Shown: positions 32,858 to 41,442, counted from the stretch's first letter. The stretch: DNA of 64,000 nucleotides from Mycobacterium sp. 4858 (GCF_900240975.1 NZ_LT968776.1:744001-808000); one strand, 5' to 3'. Notes: generated from the sequence alone by a model not told the origin. Translations and numbers: made by a program.

Positions 32858-33949
32858 ATGGAATCCTTCGTCCACCTGCGCAGAGGCCGGACACCGCGGC
32901 GCCTGCACGCCGATCTCGACGGGCTCAAGGACGACGAGCTGGGCCGCGGCGGATTCACCGGCCGCACCGCGAACCTCTACCGCCGCCACGACCCCACCGC
33001 CTACCGGTCGGTCGGCCCGCTGCGCCCCGTCGACGTGCTCGCGGACCAGCTCAAGTCCGCAGACGCCACCGACGCCCGCGGCGGTCCCCTGCTGATGTTC
33101 AGCAACGCCGACTGCCGAATCCTGTTGAGCCGCCGCCACGAGCCGATGCCGTTCTACACCCGCCATGTCGACGGCGACCTGCTGTGCTTCGTGCACCGGG
33201 GCGCGGGTCTGCTCGAAACCGAGTTCGGCCCGCTGCGCTACTGCGAGGGCGACTGGGTCTACCTGCCGAAGGCGTGCACCTGGCGCCAGGTGCCCGATGG
33301 CGAGACGACGCTGCTCATGGTCGAGGCGACCGACGAGTTCCGCGTGCCGCCGCCCGGGCCGCTGGGCCGCCACTTCCCGTTCGACCCGTCGCAGGCCACC
33401 ATCCCCGACCCGGCGCCCATCGACGACGACGGACGCGACGAATACGAGGTGCAGCTCGTCCACGAGGGCGGGCCGACAACGCTTTTCTACCAACACAATC
33501 CGCTCGACGTCGAGGGCTGGCGCGGCGACAATTTCGCGTTCAGCTTCAACATCGCCGACTACAACGTCGTCACGTCCGACAGCGTGCACCTGCCCCCGAC
33601 GGTGCACCTGTTCATGCAGGCCACCGGGGTCTACGTGATGAACTTTCTGCCGAAGCCGGCCGAAGGCGTCCCGGGGACCGAGCGCACGCCGTGGTATCAC
33701 CGCAATGTCGACTACGACGAGATCGCCTTCTTCCATGGCGGCTCGCTCTACGGCATCCCGATGCCGCCCGGCCTGATTTCCCATGCGCCGCAAGGCGTTC
33801 ACCACGGCGCACCGGAGAAGGCGCGGGAACGGGCGCGCCGCAAGTTCGACGACTACTCCCGCGTCGATTGGCAAGTGATCGCCGTCGACACCCGCCGGCG
33901 ACTGACCCCGTCGGCCGAGGTGCTGGCGCACGACCTAGGACAACACTGA
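32858..33949 (+). CDS. homogentisate 1,2-dioxygenase-like cupin, divergent
   Basis: 363 residues, shorter than canonical homogentisate dioxygenase (about 430-445). The HGD fold is recognisable: FYTRHVDGDLLCFVHRGAGLLETEFGPLRYCEGDWVYLPKACTWR and, near residue 285, WYHRNVDYDEI followed by GVHHGAPEKA. In human HGD the iron ligands are His335, Glu341 and His371 (HRN-x3-E). Here the residue six after the histidine is Asp, with Glu one further on, so the site is altered and homogentisate need not be the substrate. ATG at 32858 follows GGGAG. It leads a plus-strand run of overlapping genes that includes a hydrolase, CoA-transferase and lyase. Confidence 0.8.
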   Translation: MESFVHLRRGRTPRRLHADLDGLKDDELGRGGFTGRTANLYRRHDPTAYRSVGPLRPVDVLADQLKSADATDARGGPLLMFSNADCRILLSRRHEPMPFYTRHVDGDLLCFVHRGAGLLETEFGPLRYCEGDWVYLPKACTWRQVPDGETTLLMVEATDEFRVPPPGPLGRHFPFDPSQATIPDPAPIDDDGRDEYEVQLVHEGGPTTLFYQHNPLDVEGWRGDNFAFSFNIADYNVVTSDSVHLPPTVHLFMQATGVYVMNFLPKPAEGVPGTERTPWYHRNVDYDEIAFFHGGSLYGIPMPPGLISHAPQGVHHGAPEKARERARRKFDDYSRVDWQVIAVDTRRRLTPSAEVLAHDLGQH

Positions 33950-33951
33950 CC

Positions 33952-35133
33952 ATGACGACCCGCCACGAATACGAGCGCATCCCTTATCTCGTTGCCTTCC
34001 AGAACAATTCCGGCGTCCGCGACGTGTACGGTGGCCTGGCCGAGATCACCGTGCTGGAGAGCTACCTGCTCAGGCCGACGGACAGGCCGTCGGACACCGT
34101 GCTGGTGTTCATGCACCCGATCGGCGGCGGCGCGTACCTGCCGATGATCAACGCGCTGGCCCGGGCCGGCCACCATGTCATCTACTGCAACAGCCGGTTC
34201 CGCGGCACCGACTCCGCGCTGCTGATGGAGAAGGTGGTCGAGGACCTCGGCGAGTGCATCAAGGACGCCAAGAAGCGGCTGGGCTACCAGAAGGTGGTGC
34301 TGGCGGGGTGGAGTGGCGGCGGCTCGCTGTCGGTGTTCTACCAGCAGCAGGCCCAGCACCCGACCATCACGTCGAGCCCTTCGGGCGACGGTCCCGACCT
34401 GACCGCCCTGGACCTCACCCCGGCCGACGGCATCATGCTGCTGGCGGCGCACATCAGCAGGCACGGCACGCTGACCGAATGGCTGGATGCGTCGATCCTC
34501 GACGAATCCGACCCCACCAAGCGTGATCCCGAGCTGGACCTGTACAACCCGGACAACCCGAACCAGCCGCCCTACACCCAGGAATTCCTGGGCCGGTATC
34601 GCAGCGCCCAGGTGATGCGCAACCGGCGCATCACCGCGTGGGTCAAGGGCAAGCTCGCCGAGCTGAAGGCGGCCGGACGTCCGGACGACGAATTCTGTTT
34701 CGTGGTGCACGGCACCATGGCCGACCCGCGGTGGCTGGACCCGACCGTGGATCCCAACGAACGCACCCCGGGGACCTGCTACCTCGGGGATCCTCAGGTG
34801 GTGAACATGAGCCCGGTCGGGCTGGCGCGCTTCTCCACGTTGCGCGGCTGGCTCTCGCAATGGAGCTACGACGACGCCCGCGGCGATGGCGTGGCCTGCG
34901 GTGCCGACATCGCGATCCCGGCACTGGTGATCGGTAACCTGGCCGACGACGCCTGCACGCCCAGCCACACCCGGCGGCTCTTCGACGCGATCGGCCATCA
35001 TGACAAGGAGATGCACGAAATCCCCGGCGCCACCCACTATTACGCGGGAGCCGACCAGCGCGACAAGCTGCGCGCGGCGGTCGACGTCGTCACCGATTGG
35101 CTGGTCCGCCACGACTTCGCGGCGGCGCAGTGA
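33952..35133 (+). CDS. alpha/beta hydrolase
   Basis: 393 residues. Nucleophile elbow GWSGGG with Ser121, acid in GNLADDACTPSHTRR near residue 320, and catalytic histidine in PGATHYYAG near residue 350. Two-residue spacing after the dioxygenase stop suggests translational coupling. It may cleave the ring-opened product of the dioxygenase-like enzyme or release an ester/acyl group. Several prolines and charged inserts (TSSPSGDGPDLTALDLTP) separate the core strands; no closer subfamily is recognised. Confidence 0.85.
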   Translation: MTTRHEYERIPYLVAFQNNSGVRDVYGGLAEITVLESYLLRPTDRPSDTVLVFMHPIGGGAYLPMINALARAGHHVIYCNSRFRGTDSALLMEKVVEDLGECIKDAKKRLGYQKVVLAGWSGGGSLSVFYQQQAQHPTITSSPSGDGPDLTALDLTPADGIMLLAAHISRHGTLTEWLDASILDESDPTKRDPELDLYNPDNPNQPPYTQEFLGRYRSAQVMRNRRITAWVKGKLAELKAAGRPDDEFCFVVHGTMADPRWLDPTVDPNERTPGTCYLGDPQVVNMSPVGLARFSTLRGWLSQWSYDDARGDGVACGADIAIPALVIGNLADDACTPSHTRRLFDAIGHHDKEMHEIPGATHYYAGADQRDKLRAAVDVVTDWLVRHDFAAAQ

Positions 35134-36335
35134 CGCCCACCGGGCCGCTGGACGGTATCCGGGTGCTCGAACTCGGCACGTTGATCGCCGGGCCGTTCGC
35201 CGGCCGGCTGCTGGGCGACCTGGGCGCCGACGTCATCAAGGTGGAACCCCCCGGCGCCCCGGACCCGCTGCGCACCTGGGGCCAGGCCGAAGTCGAGGGG
35301 GAGCACGTCTTCTGGACGGTGCACGCCCGCAACAAGAGGGCCATCACGCTCGACCTGCGCCGCCCGCGCGGCCGCGAGCTGTTCTGTGACCTCGTCGCGA
35401 AGTCCGACATCGTCGTGGAGAACTTCCGGCCCGGCACGCTGGAGAAATGGGACCTCGGTTACGACGTGCTCAGCCACCGCAACCCGGGCATCATCCTGGT
35501 TCGGGTGTCCGGCTATGGGCAGACCGGGCCCGACGCCCACAAGGCCGGCTACGCCTCGGTGGCCGAGGCAGCCAGCGGACTGCGATACCTCAACGGCTTC
35601 CCCGGCGGCCCGCCTCCCCGGTTGGCGCTGTCGCTCGGCGACACCCTGGCCGGAATGTTCGGCGCCCAGGGCGCGCTGGCCGCGCTGTACCGCCGCGGCG
35701 TCACGGGGCGCGGCCAGGTGGTGGACGTCGCGCTGACCGAATCCTGTTTGGCGGTTCAGGAATCCACCATCCCCGACTACGACGTGGGCGACGTGGTGCG
35801 CGGACCGTCGGGCACCCGGCTCGACGGCATCGCCCCGTCGAACATCTACCGCAGCGCCGACGGCTCGTGGGTGGTGATCGCCGCCAACCAGGACACCGTT
35901 TTCGCCCGGCTGTGCAAGGCGATGGGGCGCCCGGAGCTGGCCGTCGACGACCGGTTCGCCACCCACGTCGCGCGCGGGCGCAACCAGGACGCACTCGACG
36001 AGATCATCGGGGCGTGGGCCGCGGAGCGCCAGCCCGGGGACATCATCGAAACCCTCAGCGCCGCAGGGGTGATCGCCGGGCCGATCAACACTGTCGCGGA
36101 GGTGGTCAACGACCCGCAGTTGCGGGCCCGCGGCATGCTGGTCGAGCACTACGACGAGCGGGTGCGGCGCACCGTGCTGGGCCCGGGCGTCGTGCCGGTG
36201 CTTTCGGAGTCCCCGGGCCGGGTCCGCAGCGCCGGGCCCGCCCGCCCCGGTCAGCACAACGACGACGTCTACATCGGGCTGCTGGGCAAGACCGCCGAGG
36301 AGCTCGAGGCGCTGCGGGCCGAGGGGGTGCTGTGA
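35130..36335 (+). CDS. CaiB/BaiF (class III) CoA-transferase
   Basis: 401 residues. The class III signature is clear: LDGIRVLELGTLIAGPFAGRLLGDLGADVIKVE at the N-terminus, RNKRAITLDLR, and SLGDTLAGMFGAQGALAALYRR containing the catalytic aspartate near residue 171. It moves CoA from a donor thioester to a carboxylic acid. GTG at 35130 overlaps the hydrolase stop (GTGA). The acyl acceptor is unknown; here it would activate an acid for the downstream dehydrogenase/lyase. Confidence 0.9.
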   Translation: MTPTGPLDGIRVLELGTLIAGPFAGRLLGDLGADVIKVEPPGAPDPLRTWGQAEVEGEHVFWTVHARNKRAITLDLRRPRGRELFCDLVAKSDIVVENFRPGTLEKWDLGYDVLSHRNPGIILVRVSGYGQTGPDAHKAGYASVAEAASGLRYLNGFPGGPPPRLALSLGDTLAGMFGAQGALAALYRRGVTGRGQVVDVALTESCLAVQESTIPDYDVGDVVRGPSGTRLDGIAPSNIYRSADGSWVVIAANQDTVFARLCKAMGRPELAVDDRFATHVARGRNQDALDEIIGAWAAERQPGDIIETLSAAGVIAGPINTVAEVVNDPQLRARGMLVEHYDERVRRTVLGPGVVPVLSESPGRVRSAGPARPGQHNDDVYIGLLGKTAEELEALRAEGVL

Positions 36336-37228
36336 ACGCCCACGTCGATATCCGCGAGGTGGCGCTGCGCGACGGCCTGCAGATCGAAGCGCCGATTCCG
36401 TTGTCGGCCAAGCTCGAACTGCTGGCCGCGATCGCCGCGACCGGGGTGCGCGAGGTGGAGGCCACCGCGTTCGTCTCGCCGTCGAAGGTGCCGTCGATGG
36501 CCGACGCCGCCGAGGTCGCCGCCCACCTGCGCGACTACCCCGACATCGAGTTCTCCGCCCTGGTCGCCAGCCCGAACGGAGCCAAGCGGGCCGTCGCGGC
36601 GGGGCTGCGCTCGATCGAATACGTGGTCGCCGCCGACGACACCTTCAGCCAGGCCAACGTCGGGCGGACCAGCGCCGAGGCCACCCAGCAGATCGACGAG
36701 ATCGTCGCCATCGCGCACGATGCCGGCGTCACGGTAGAAGTCATCGTCGCCACCGCGTGGGACTCGCCGTTCGAAGGCCCCACCCCGCCGCAGCGGGTGC
36801 TCGACATCGCCGCGGCCGCCCGCGACCGCGGCGTCGACCGCCTCTCGATCGCCGACACGATCGGCACCACCACCCCGGGGCGCGTGAGTTCGCTCATCGC
36901 ACAACTGCGTCCGGTGACCGGCGACCTGCCGCTGGGCGGTCACTTCCACAACACCCGCGGCTCCGGGCTGGCCAGCGCCTACGCCGCGGTCAGCTCCGGG
37001 GTGACCCGGCTGGACGCCTCGGTCGGGGGGCTGGGCGGCTGCCCGTTCGCGCCGGGGGCCACCGGCAACATCGCCACCGAGGACCTGGTGTACCTGCTGC
37101 ACGACAGCGGCATCGACGTCGACGTCGACCTGCAGGCCGCCATCGCCGCCGCCGGCGTCGCGAGATCCGTTGTCGGTCATGACCTGCCGAGCGCGCTGCT
37201 GCGCGCCGGCGACCGGATGCGCACCTGA
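36332..37228 (+). CDS. HMG-CoA lyase-family enzyme
   Basis: 298 residues, TIM-barrel of the DRE metallolyase group. VALRDGLQIEAP holds the catalytic Arg-Asp, metal histidines are in GGHFHNTRG, and the conserved cysteine is at about residue 237 in GGLGGCPFAPGATGNIATEDLVYLL, as in true HMG-CoA lyases. It cleaves 3-hydroxy-3-methylglutaryl-CoA to acetyl-CoA and acetoacetate, or a related 3-hydroxy-3-alkyl thioester. GTG at 36332 overlaps the CoA-transferase stop and its own stop overlaps the TetR start (TGATG). Confidence 0.9.
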   Translation: MNAHVDIREVALRDGLQIEAPIPLSAKLELLAAIAATGVREVEATAFVSPSKVPSMADAAEVAAHLRDYPDIEFSALVASPNGAKRAVAAGLRSIEYVVAADDTFSQANVGRTSAEATQQIDEIVAIAHDAGVTVEVIVATAWDSPFEGPTPPQRVLDIAAAARDRGVDRLSIADTIGTTTPGRVSSLIAQLRPVTGDLPLGGHFHNTRGSGLASAYAAVSSGVTRLDASVGGLGGCPFAPGATGNIATEDLVYLLHDSGIDVDVDLQAAIAAAGVARSVVGHDLPSALLRAGDRMRT

Positions 37229-37842
37229 TGCCCGCTCAGGACGCGCCGACCGCCAAGGGCCGCCAGACCAGGCAGGCCATCGAGCAGGCCGCCCGCAAAC
37301 TGTTCGCCGAGCGCGGCTTCCACGGCACGACACTGGCCGACATCACCTCGGCGGCGGGCAAGTCGCCCGCGGTGTTCTACCGGTATTTCGCCGACAAGGA
37401 GGATCTGCTCGCCGCCCTGGCGGAGTCGTTCCTGCACGACGTCGTGACACCGTCCGGGTTGAGCGTCGAGCTACCGGGATCGCCCGACGACGACGCCTTC
37501 TTCACCTCGGTGGTCACCGGGTACTGGAACATGTTCAAGCAGAACATCGGCATCATGATCGCCGTGGCGCAGCTGGCCGCCACCCAGCGCCGCTTCGCGG
37601 CCGTGCAGAACGAGTTCCGCCGCTTCGGCATGGACATCGTCGCCGCCTCGGTGCGCCGCGCCCAGGAGCAGGGCTATGGGACCGAGCTCGACCCGCAACA
37701 CACCGCGGCCGCCATCGCCCTGCTTTTCGAGAACTTCACCACCGTGTTCGTCGGGCCCTCCAACCTGGGCATCAAGATCAGCGACCAGGACGCCATCGCC
37801 ACCCTGTCGACGATCTGGAAGAAAACCCTCTACGGCGCTTGA
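37228..37842 (+). CDS. TetR-family transcriptional regulator (inside catabolic operon)
   Basis: 204 residues. N-terminal helix-turn-helix: RQAIEQAARKLFAERGFHGTTLADITSAAGKSPAVFYRYFADKEDLLAALAE, then an effector domain of about 140 residues with a hydrophobic core. It is the most likely ligand-controlled repressor of its own operon, binding the 30-bp inverted repeat at 32724; this is inference from position. It sits between the lyase and dehydrogenase genes, coupled to the former. No second copy of the operator was seen near its start. Confidence 0.88.
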   Translation: MPAQDAPTAKGRQTRQAIEQAARKLFAERGFHGTTLADITSAAGKSPAVFYRYFADKEDLLAALAESFLHDVVTPSGLSVELPGSPDDDAFFTSVVTGYWNMFKQNIGIMIAVAQLAATQRRFAAVQNEFRRFGMDIVAASVRRAQEQGYGTELDPQHTAAAIALLFENFTTVFVGPSNLGIKISDQDAIATLSTIWKKTLYGA

Positions 37843-37859
37843 GCCTCTAGGAGACAACT

Positions 37860-39095
37860 GTGGATTTCACGCTCCCCGAACACCTTCCGGGTCTGCTCGC
37901 CGAGATGGACGCGTTCATCGAGGCCGAGATCAAACCCCTGGAACGCGAACACATCCAGTACTTCGACAAGCGCCGCGAACACGCCCGCACCGACTGGGAC
38001 AACGACGGCATCCCCACACGCGAGTGGGAGGACCTGCTCGCCGAGATGCGCAGGCGCGCCGATGAGGCGGGCTGGCTGCGCTACGGGCTGCCGGCCGCCC
38101 TGGGCGGGCGGGACGGCACCAACGTCGACATGGCCGTCATCCGGGAACACTTGGCGCACAAAGGCCTTGGCCTGCACAACGACCTGCAGAACGAGTCTTC
38201 GATCGTCGGGAATTTCCCGCAGGTGATCATGATGGAGCGCTTCGGCACCTCCGAGCAGCGACGGCTGTGGTCCGAAGCGCTGATCACCGGGGAGCGCTCC
38301 ATGGCGTTCGGCCTGACCGAGCCGGAGCACGGCTCGGACGCCACGTGGCTAACGACGCGCGCGCAGGCCGACGGAGACGGCTGGGTGATCAACGGCGCCA
38401 AGCGGTTCAACACCGGCGTCCACCGCGCCACCCACGACCTGGTGTTCGCCCGCACGTCCGGTGAGCCGGGGCAGGCGCGGGGCATCACGGCGTTCCTGGT
38501 GCCCACGGACGCGCCCGGCTTCGACGTCCCCTACTACTGGTGGACCTTCAACATGCCGACCGATCACGGCGAAGTCCGGCTCACCGACGTCCGGGTGCCC
38601 GGCGACGCGGTGCTCGGCGAGGTGGACCGCGGCCTGGAGGTCGCGCAGACGTTCCTGCACGAGAACAGGATTCGGCAGGCCGCCAGCAGCCTGGGCGCGG
38701 CCCAGTACTGCATCGACCGCGCCGCCGAATACGCCGGTCAGCGGACGGTCTTCGGCAAGCCGCTGTCGGTCAACCAGGCCGTGCAGTGGCCGCTGGCCGA
38801 ATTGCAGACCGAGGCCCAGATGGTGCGGCTGCTGGTGGCCTACGCCGCCTGGCACCTGGACCGGGACCACCACATGGAGGTCTCGGACAAGGTGTCGATG
38901 GCCAACTACCGCGCCAACCGGCTCGTGTGCGACGCCGCGGACCGGGCCATGCAGATCTTCGGTGGCCTGGGCTACAGCCGGCACGAGCCGTTCGAGCACA
39001 TCTATCGGCACCACCGTCGCTACCGGATCACCGAGGGCGCCGAGGAGATCCAGATTCGCCGGGTGGCGCAGCGGCTGTTTAAGTTTGGCAAGTGA
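37860..39095 (+). CDS. acyl-CoA dehydrogenase-family enzyme (LvaC/ACAD11-like candidate)
   Basis: 411 residues. The ACAD fold is complete: LLAEMDAFIEAEIKPLEREHIQ, MAFGLTEPEHGSDATWLTTRA, DVRVPGDAVLGEVDRG, and GLGYSRHEPFEHIYRHHRRYRITEGAEEIQIRRVAQR. The position usually read as YEGT is TEGA. What singles it out is context: it overlaps an APH-family kinase and is followed by a small DUF6285-like protein, the trio that in Pseudomonas (LvaC, LvaA, LvaB) converts 4-hydroxyacyl-CoA to a 3-hydroxyacyl-CoA through a phosphorylated intermediate; the mammalian ACAD10/11 proteins fuse kinase and dehydrogenase. Assignment to this role is inference. GTG start follows AGGAGA. Confidence 0.85.
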   Translation: MDFTLPEHLPGLLAEMDAFIEAEIKPLEREHIQYFDKRREHARTDWDNDGIPTREWEDLLAEMRRRADEAGWLRYGLPAALGGRDGTNVDMAVIREHLAHKGLGLHNDLQNESSIVGNFPQVIMMERFGTSEQRRLWSEALITGERSMAFGLTEPEHGSDATWLTTRAQADGDGWVINGAKRFNTGVHRATHDLVFARTSGEPGQARGITAFLVPTDAPGFDVPYYWWTFNMPTDHGEVRLTDVRVPGDAVLGEVDRGLEVAQTFLHENRIRQAASSLGAAQYCIDRAAEYAGQRTVFGKPLSVNQAVQWPLAELQTEAQMVRLLVAYAAWHLDRDHHMEVSDKVSMANYRANRLVCDAADRAMQIFGGLGYSRHEPFEHIYRHHRRYRITEGAEEIQIRRVAQRLFKFGK

Positions 39096-40081
39096 CGCCG
39101 AACGAGGACCTGGCCTCTCGACTCGCCGCCGAACTGACGCCCGTCCTGGGCGCCGACGTCGCGGTGGAGAACCTGCGCGCCCTGACCGGCGGCGCGAGCC
39201 GCTCCACGTGGGCGTTCGACGCCGTCACCGGCGACCGGCGCCGAGCGCTGATCCTGCGCATCGGCGCGCCCGACGACATGCACGCCGGCATGGAGCTGGA
39301 GGCGCGCGCCCAGGCCGCGGCGGCCGCCGCCGGCGCCCCGGTCCCCCACGTCCTGATCGCCGACGATTCCCCTGCCGCACTGGGCAATCCGTTTCTGATC
39401 TGCGACCACATCGCCGGCGAGACCATCGTCCGGCGCATTCAGCGTCAGCTCGACGCCGCGGGCGGCCAGGCGGCGCGCGCGGGGCTGATGCGGGAGTGCG
39501 CGCGCGCCCTGGCGGCCATCCACCGCGCCGACCCGCGCATCCCCGGTCTGGCCCATGAGGACCCGCTCACGCAGTGGCGCGAGCGGCTCGACGCCATGGG
39601 TGACACCACCGCTACCTTCGAATGGGCGTTTCGCTGGCTCGAGGCCCGCCGTCCGGAGCCGTCGGCGGACGTTCTGGTGCACGGCGACTACCGGATGGGC
39701 AACCTCATCGTCGACGGCGCCCGCCTGGCCGCGGTCCTCGACTGGGAGCTGGTGCACCGCGGCGACCCGTACGACGACCTCGCCTGGTTCTGCATCCGCG
39801 CCTGGCGCTTCGGCGCCCCCGCCAGCCTCGGCGCCGGCGGCCTCGGCAGCGTCGAGAGCTTCCTCCGCTCCTATGAGCAGGCCGGCGGGACTAGCGTCGA
39901 CCGGGTGGCGTTTCACTGGTGGCTGGTGCTGGCCACGCTGCGTTGGGGCGTCATCTGTCGCTACCAGGCGGAGCGGCATCTGACCGGCCAGTTCCGCTCG
40001 GTGGAGCTGGCCGCGATCGGTCGCCGCGTGTGCGAGACCGAGTGGGACCTGCTCGACCTCCTCGAAGAGGTGCCGGAGTGA
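39092..40081 (+). CDS. APH-family phosphotransferase (LvaA-like 4-hydroxyacyl-CoA kinase candidate)
   Basis: 329 residues. Kinase fold of the aminoglycoside phosphotransferase superfamily: ALTGGASRSTWAFDAV (nucleotide loop), RRALILRIGA with the ATP lysine replaced by arginine, Brenner motif VLVHGDYRMGNLIVD near residue 200 and metal-binding DWELVHRGDPYDDLAWF. Family members with an adjacent acyl-CoA dehydrogenase phosphorylate the hydroxyl of acyl-CoA thioesters rather than antibiotics. It starts inside the dehydrogenase stop (GTGA), and its own stop overlaps the next start, so the three proteins are made together. Confidence 0.88.
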   Translation: MTPNEDLASRLAAELTPVLGADVAVENLRALTGGASRSTWAFDAVTGDRRRALILRIGAPDDMHAGMELEARAQAAAAAAGAPVPHVLIADDSPAALGNPFLICDHIAGETIVRRIQRQLDAAGGQAARAGLMRECARALAAIHRADPRIPGLAHEDPLTQWRERLDAMGDTTATFEWAFRWLEARRPEPSADVLVHGDYRMGNLIVDGARLAAVLDWELVHRGDPYDDLAWFCIRAWRFGAPASLGAGGLGSVESFLRSYEQAGGTSVDRVAFHWWLVLATLRWGVICRYQAERHLTGQFRSVELAAIGRRVCETEWDLLDLLEEVPE

Positions 40082-40425
40082 TCGGCCCGTACGGTCGCCC
40101 GCTCGCGGCCGAGCTGGTGGCCGCGGTGGCCGAGTTCCTGGAGACCGACGTGCGGGCGGCGACCAGTGGGCAGGTCAACTTCCACGCCCGGGTGGCCGCC
40201 AACGCGCTGCGCATCGTCGAGCGCGAACTGCTCGACGAGAGCGAGTCCGAGTCCCTCGCCGCGCTGGCCGACCTGGGGTTCGCCGACGAGGAGGAGCTGG
40301 CCGCCGCGATACGGGCGGGCGAGCTGGACGACCGGGCCCGGGAGGTCACCGCCTGCCTGCGCACGCTGGTGCGGCGCCGGGTGGCGGCCGCCCACCCCGG
40401 ATATGACAGCGACGACAGCGAATAG
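40078..40425 (+). CDS. DUF6285-like small protein (LvaB-like candidate)
   Basis: 115 residues, acidic and helical. RPLAAELVAAVAEFLETDVRAATSGQVNFHARVAANALRIVERELLDE is the pattern I recall for DUF6285 proteins that sit beside APH kinases; the Pseudomonas kinase LvaA needs the small partner LvaB for activity. No catalytic residues are apparent. GTG at 40078 overlaps the kinase stop. Assignment to DUF6285 is from memory and should be checked. Confidence 0.7.
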   Translation: MIGPYGRPLAAELVAAVAEFLETDVRAATSGQVNFHARVAANALRIVERELLDESESESLAALADLGFADEEELAAAIRAGELDDRAREVTACLRTLVRRRVAAAHPGYDSDDSE

Positions 40426-40452
40426 CCGGGTCATCGGGAGAGGAGCGAGGTC

Positions 40453-40842
40453 ATGCCCGCTGTGAGCACCGAACTCGTCGCCGACGCCGCCGATCGCCTG
40501 TTCGCGGCGATCGAAAGGGGTGACTTCGCGGCGGTGGAGCGGATGTGGAGCGACGACATCGCGGTCTGGCGCGTCGGCGCCCGCCGCGATGACGGCAAGG
40601 CCCGGGCGCTGCGGGTCATCGACTGGTTCATCTCCGCGACCACCGAGCGCCACTACGAGGTTCTCGACCGGCGGTTCTTCGACGGCGGCTTCGTCCAGCA
40701 GCACCTCCTGCACGCCACGGGCCGTGCCGGCCAATCGATCTCGATGCGGGTCTGCATCGTGATCAGGGTGGGCGGCGACGGCCGGCTGGAGCGGATCGAC
40801 GAGTACTTCGACCCCGCTGAGATCGCGCCGTTGCTGGATTAG
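40453..40842 (+). CDS. SnoaL/NTF2-like protein
   Basis: 129 residues with the NTF2-like cone fold: a helical N-terminus (LVADAADRLFAAIERGDFAAVERMWSDDIAVWR), a second helix (ALRVIDWFISATTERHYEVL) and three strands ending RIDEYFDPAEIAPLLD. Such proteins are often isomerases, dehydratases or ligand carriers; here a small-molecule role in the catabolic run is likely. ATG at 40453 follows GGGAGAGGAG. Confidence 0.8.
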   Translation: MPAVSTELVADAADRLFAAIERGDFAAVERMWSDDIAVWRVGARRDDGKARALRVIDWFISATTERHYEVLDRRFFDGGFVQQHLLHATGRAGQSISMRVCIVIRVGGDGRLERIDEYFDPAEIAPLLD

Positions 40843-40875
40843 ACGCTAGATTCGCCACGAGAGATGGGGGTGACG

Positions 40876-41412
40876 ATGACGACTCTGGAAACACTGCTGA
40901 ACGATCCCGACCTGGCCGGCGTGTGGAACCTCGTCCCGGACCGGTCAACCATCACCTTCAAGATCGCCAACATGTGGGGCCTGCTGCGCGTCAAGGGCCG
41001 GTTCACCGAGTTCAGCGGCGACGGCCAGCTGACGGGCAAAGGCGCGGTTTTCGGCCGCCTCGACATCCGCGCCGCCTCCCTGGACACCGGGATCGGCCGC
41101 CGCGACAGGCATCTGCGCTCGGCCGACTTCTTCGACGTCGAGCGTTTCGGTGAGATCAGCGTCGTCGTCACCGGGGTGCAGCCGACCAAAGGCAAGGCCG
41201 CCGACCTCCGGGCGGCCTTCACCATCAAAGGCGTCACCGCGCCGCTGCCCCTGCCCGCGACGATCACCGAGCTCGAGGACGGGTCGATTCGGATCGCGGC
41301 GGAGGCCAAGGTCGACCGCACCCAGTTCGACCTGGGCTGGAACCGGTTCGGCATGATCGGCAAGACGGCCACCGCGGCGGCCGAAGCCGTCTTCACGCGG
41401 GCTGCCCAGTGA
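40876..41412 (+). CDS. YceI-family lipid/polyisoprenoid-binding protein
   Basis: 178 residues from the ATG at 40876 (four more if the ATG at 40864 is used). The lipocalin-like YceI fold is clear: AGVWNLVPDRSTITFKIANMWGLLRVKGRFTEFSG, DIRAASLDTGIGRRDRHLRSADFFDVERFGEI and FTIKGVTAPLPL. There is no signal peptide, unlike E. coli YceI, so it is cytosolic. It could carry an isoprenoid or other lipid. It closes the plus-strand run before the Rv3143-like gene. Confidence 0.88.
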   Translation: MTTLETLLNDPDLAGVWNLVPDRSTITFKIANMWGLLRVKGRFTEFSGDGQLTGKGAVFGRLDIRAASLDTGIGRRDRHLRSADFFDVERFGEISVVVTGVQPTKGKAADLRAAFTIKGVTAPLPLPATITELEDGSIRIAAEAKVDRTQFDLGWNRFGMIGKTATAAAEAVFTRAAQ

Positions 41413-41442
41413 ACCCGGTGCGACACCAGTAGCATCTGCACC

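Noticed and set aside
32485..33951. Upstream extension of the alpha/beta hydrolase frame to 32485
   Set aside because: It runs through the dioxygenase gene in another frame; hydrolase homology and the ribosome site begin at 33952.
39092..40081. Aminoglycoside resistance gene
   Set aside because: The fold is APH-like but it is coupled to an acyl-CoA dehydrogenase and DUF6285-like gene; an antibiotic role has no support.
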